This document shows positions 6,700 to 7,508 of a stretch of 7,508 bases of DNA, piece by piece. A program made the position numbers and the translations under genes. Where the stretch lies: positions 1 to 7,508 of the forward strand of contig JAFGQA010000300.1 of the NCBI GenBank assembly GCA_016935885.1, given 5' to 3'. Each line of letters begins with the position of its first letter. The first letter of the stretch is position 1. Below the pieces are notes generated by a model. It searched no databases, had not been told where the DNA came from, and was given only the letters and a program-made list of their open reading frames with translations. This stretch comes from Phycisphaerae bacterium. GTDB taxonomy: Bacteria; Planctomycetota; Phycisphaerae; UBA1845; UTPLA1.

Positions 6700-7371
6700 C
6701 TACGCAAACCGGCGTTTCATCCAGACGATGTGACAGAGGCCCATAAGGCCGAGCAGTGTGGCGTCCGGGGCCGGAACCGGCGCCGGTGCCGGCGTGGAAC
6801 CACCGATGTAGTGGCTCTCGTACCCACCCGTTCCAGTTCCGTCGTCGCCAAAACCAGCTACGTGTGCCGCGAAGAACACCGGACCCTGACCGTACGCATC
6901 GGTCGATAGGACCGTGAAATTGCTGACGACCGCTTCGCCCGCGTCCGGTAGCGTAAGCGTGAAGTGCAGCGGGTCCCGTCGCGAATTGCCCTTGCCGTCT
7001 TCCGTTACCATGAAGCCGCCGAACCCATCCATGTTCCCGCCGCCATCTGCCTGATCCCACTTGGCGGGCAGGTCCGAGTTCCATTGGTCCGGAGTCGAAC
7101 TGATCCCCTGGAAGTTGAAGCCAAAGGACTGAATGCCGAAGTTGTTCCCAAGCGTCCCGTAGTCCCCAACGACGGACGCATCGACCCAGAACTCCACCAG
7201 TCCGGTCGCGTCGTTCGCCGTGATCGACACCGTGCCATAATCGACGCCATCAGCGAACGTGTTGGACTGATCGAGGAGCCACTCCCCCGAGGTCATGTCC
7301 GCGTTGATCGGTCCTGCCAAGCCGACCAACACCAGCACCGCCATCGCGGCTGGCGGGAACGACACACGCAT
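6700..7371 (-). CDS. PEP-CTERM protein with Pro/Ala stalk
   Basis: Secreted 223-aa protein of unknown function. Residues 1-24 are a signal peptide ending PINA. The mature domain is rich in Gly, Asp, Phe and Asn. Stretches such as FGFNFQG (83-89), NMDGFGGF (113-120), RRDPLHFTL (131-139) and FAAHVAGF (167-174) followed by YIGGS look like a Gly-rich extracellular beta domain seen in other PEP-CTERM proteins. Then comes a PAPAPVPAP stalk (194-202), a helix (204-218) and KRRFA. The sorting helix is atypical: PAPDA replaces PAPGA and Cys213-His214 sits where GLG is usual, which could alter recognition. Start choice: ATG 7371 has AGGA at 7381-7384, nine bases upstream. GTG 7392 has a stronger GGAGGA at 7400-7405, seven bases upstream, and would add seven residues before the same signal peptide. 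A TTG at 7443 is unlikely. Confidence 0.85.
   Translation of the reverse strand: MRVSFPPAAMAVLVLVGLAGPINADMTSGEWLLDQSNTFADGVDYGTVSITANDATGLVEFWVDASVVGDYGTLGNNFGIQSFGFNFQGISSTPDQWNSDLPAKWDQADGGGNMDGFGGFMVTEDGKGNSRRDPLHFTLTLPDAGEAVVSNFTVLSTDAYGQGPVFFAAHVAGFGDDGTGTGGYESHYIGGSTPAPAPVPAPDATLLGLMGLCHIVWMKRRFA
6765..6794. repeat. Coding hexanucleotide repeat (Pro-Ala stalk)
   Basis: Five 6-bp units of the form CCGGNN (CCGGGG, CCGGAA, CCGGCG, CCGGTG, CCGGCG) run in register inside the 7371-6700 gene. On the coding strand they encode alternating Pro and Ala/Val, forming the stalk just before the sorting helix. Because the unit is two codons, copy changes would lengthen or shorten the stalk without a frameshift. 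Confidence 0.75.
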
Positions 7372-7399
7372 AACCGCCCGTCCTGTTACCACCTCATCT

Positions 7400-7405
7400 T
7401 CCTCC
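7400..7405 (-). promoter_or_regulatory. Strong ribosome binding site favouring GTG 7392
   Basis: GGAGGA on the minus strand sits seven bases upstream of an in-frame GTG at 7390-7392. It is the closest Shine-Dalgarno match in the window and makes a GTG start seven codons upstream of ATG 7371 a serious alternative. Confidence 0.45.
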
Positions 7406-7458
7406 ACACTCCATCTTCGGGCGTAATTGATTAGCGGGTCCAACCCGCGTTTTTCGGC

Positions 7459-7475
7459 CGGAATCAGCGATTCCG
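7459..7475. other. Inverted repeat at right edge
   Basis: CGGAATC and GATTCCG are exact inverted copies around AGC, 88-104 bases upstream of the 7371 start. It could be an operator or the hairpin of a gene beyond the window; no T-tract follows on the minus strand. I see no gene in 7393-7508. Confidence 0.3.
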
Positions 7476-7508
7476 AGGGCCAACGTTCCTGAAACTGCGT
7501 CGGAGAAC

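Noticed and set aside
6605..7084. Minus-strand 159-codon frame
   Set aside because: It is a frame shadow of the 7371-6700 gene, rich in Gly, Arg and Trp.

Overview
The window is GC-rich and almost every convincing gene lies on the minus strand. Three neighbouring genes encode secreted proteins ending in a PEP-CTERM sorting signal of the 'PAPGA' type, a hydrophobic helix and a short basic tail. They sit beside a very large membrane-anchored TPR protein. This combination, plus a hairpin of the GTGGCACCGGCG type that I remember as a dispersed element in planctomycete genomes, suggests a planctomycete, perhaps of the Phycisphaerae. That is inference from protein style; no rRNA or marker gene is present.

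Layout, in transcription order from right to left. (1) 7371-6700: PEP-CTERM protein of about 223 aa with a Pro/Ala stalk. (2) 6511-5822: unrecognised exported or membrane protein with a signal peptide, a central helix and a long tail, preceded by the best promoter match in the window. (3) 5710-5096: PEP-CTERM protein of 204 aa. (4) 5007-4237: PEP-CTERM protein of 256 aa with a DUF4114-like C-terminal motif, followed by a good intrinsic terminator at 4180-4206. (5) 3713-4236: a 524-base non-coding region with a 12-bp tandem repeat, a perfect hairpin and a 12-bp palindrome. (6) 3712 to beyond base 1: the first 1237 codons of a TPR protein that leaves the window without a stop. This frame covers half the window and is easily missed because its end is not present.

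The three PEP-CTERM proteins are presumably exported by Sec, recognised by an exosortase encoded elsewhere, and delivered to the cell surface or extracellular matrix. No exosortase, glycosyltransferase or regulator is visible here. Gaps between the small genes are 88 to 188 bases and most contain a hairpin, so they look like separately ended units rather than a tight operon. The TPR protein may act in envelope assembly, but nothing in the window proves a link to the PEP-CTERM genes.

I found no tRNA, rRNA, CRISPR array, transposase or defence genes. The most unusual items are the tandem repeat upstream of the TPR gene, the architecture of the 6511-5822 protein, and the promoter placement that makes the start of that gene ambiguous.
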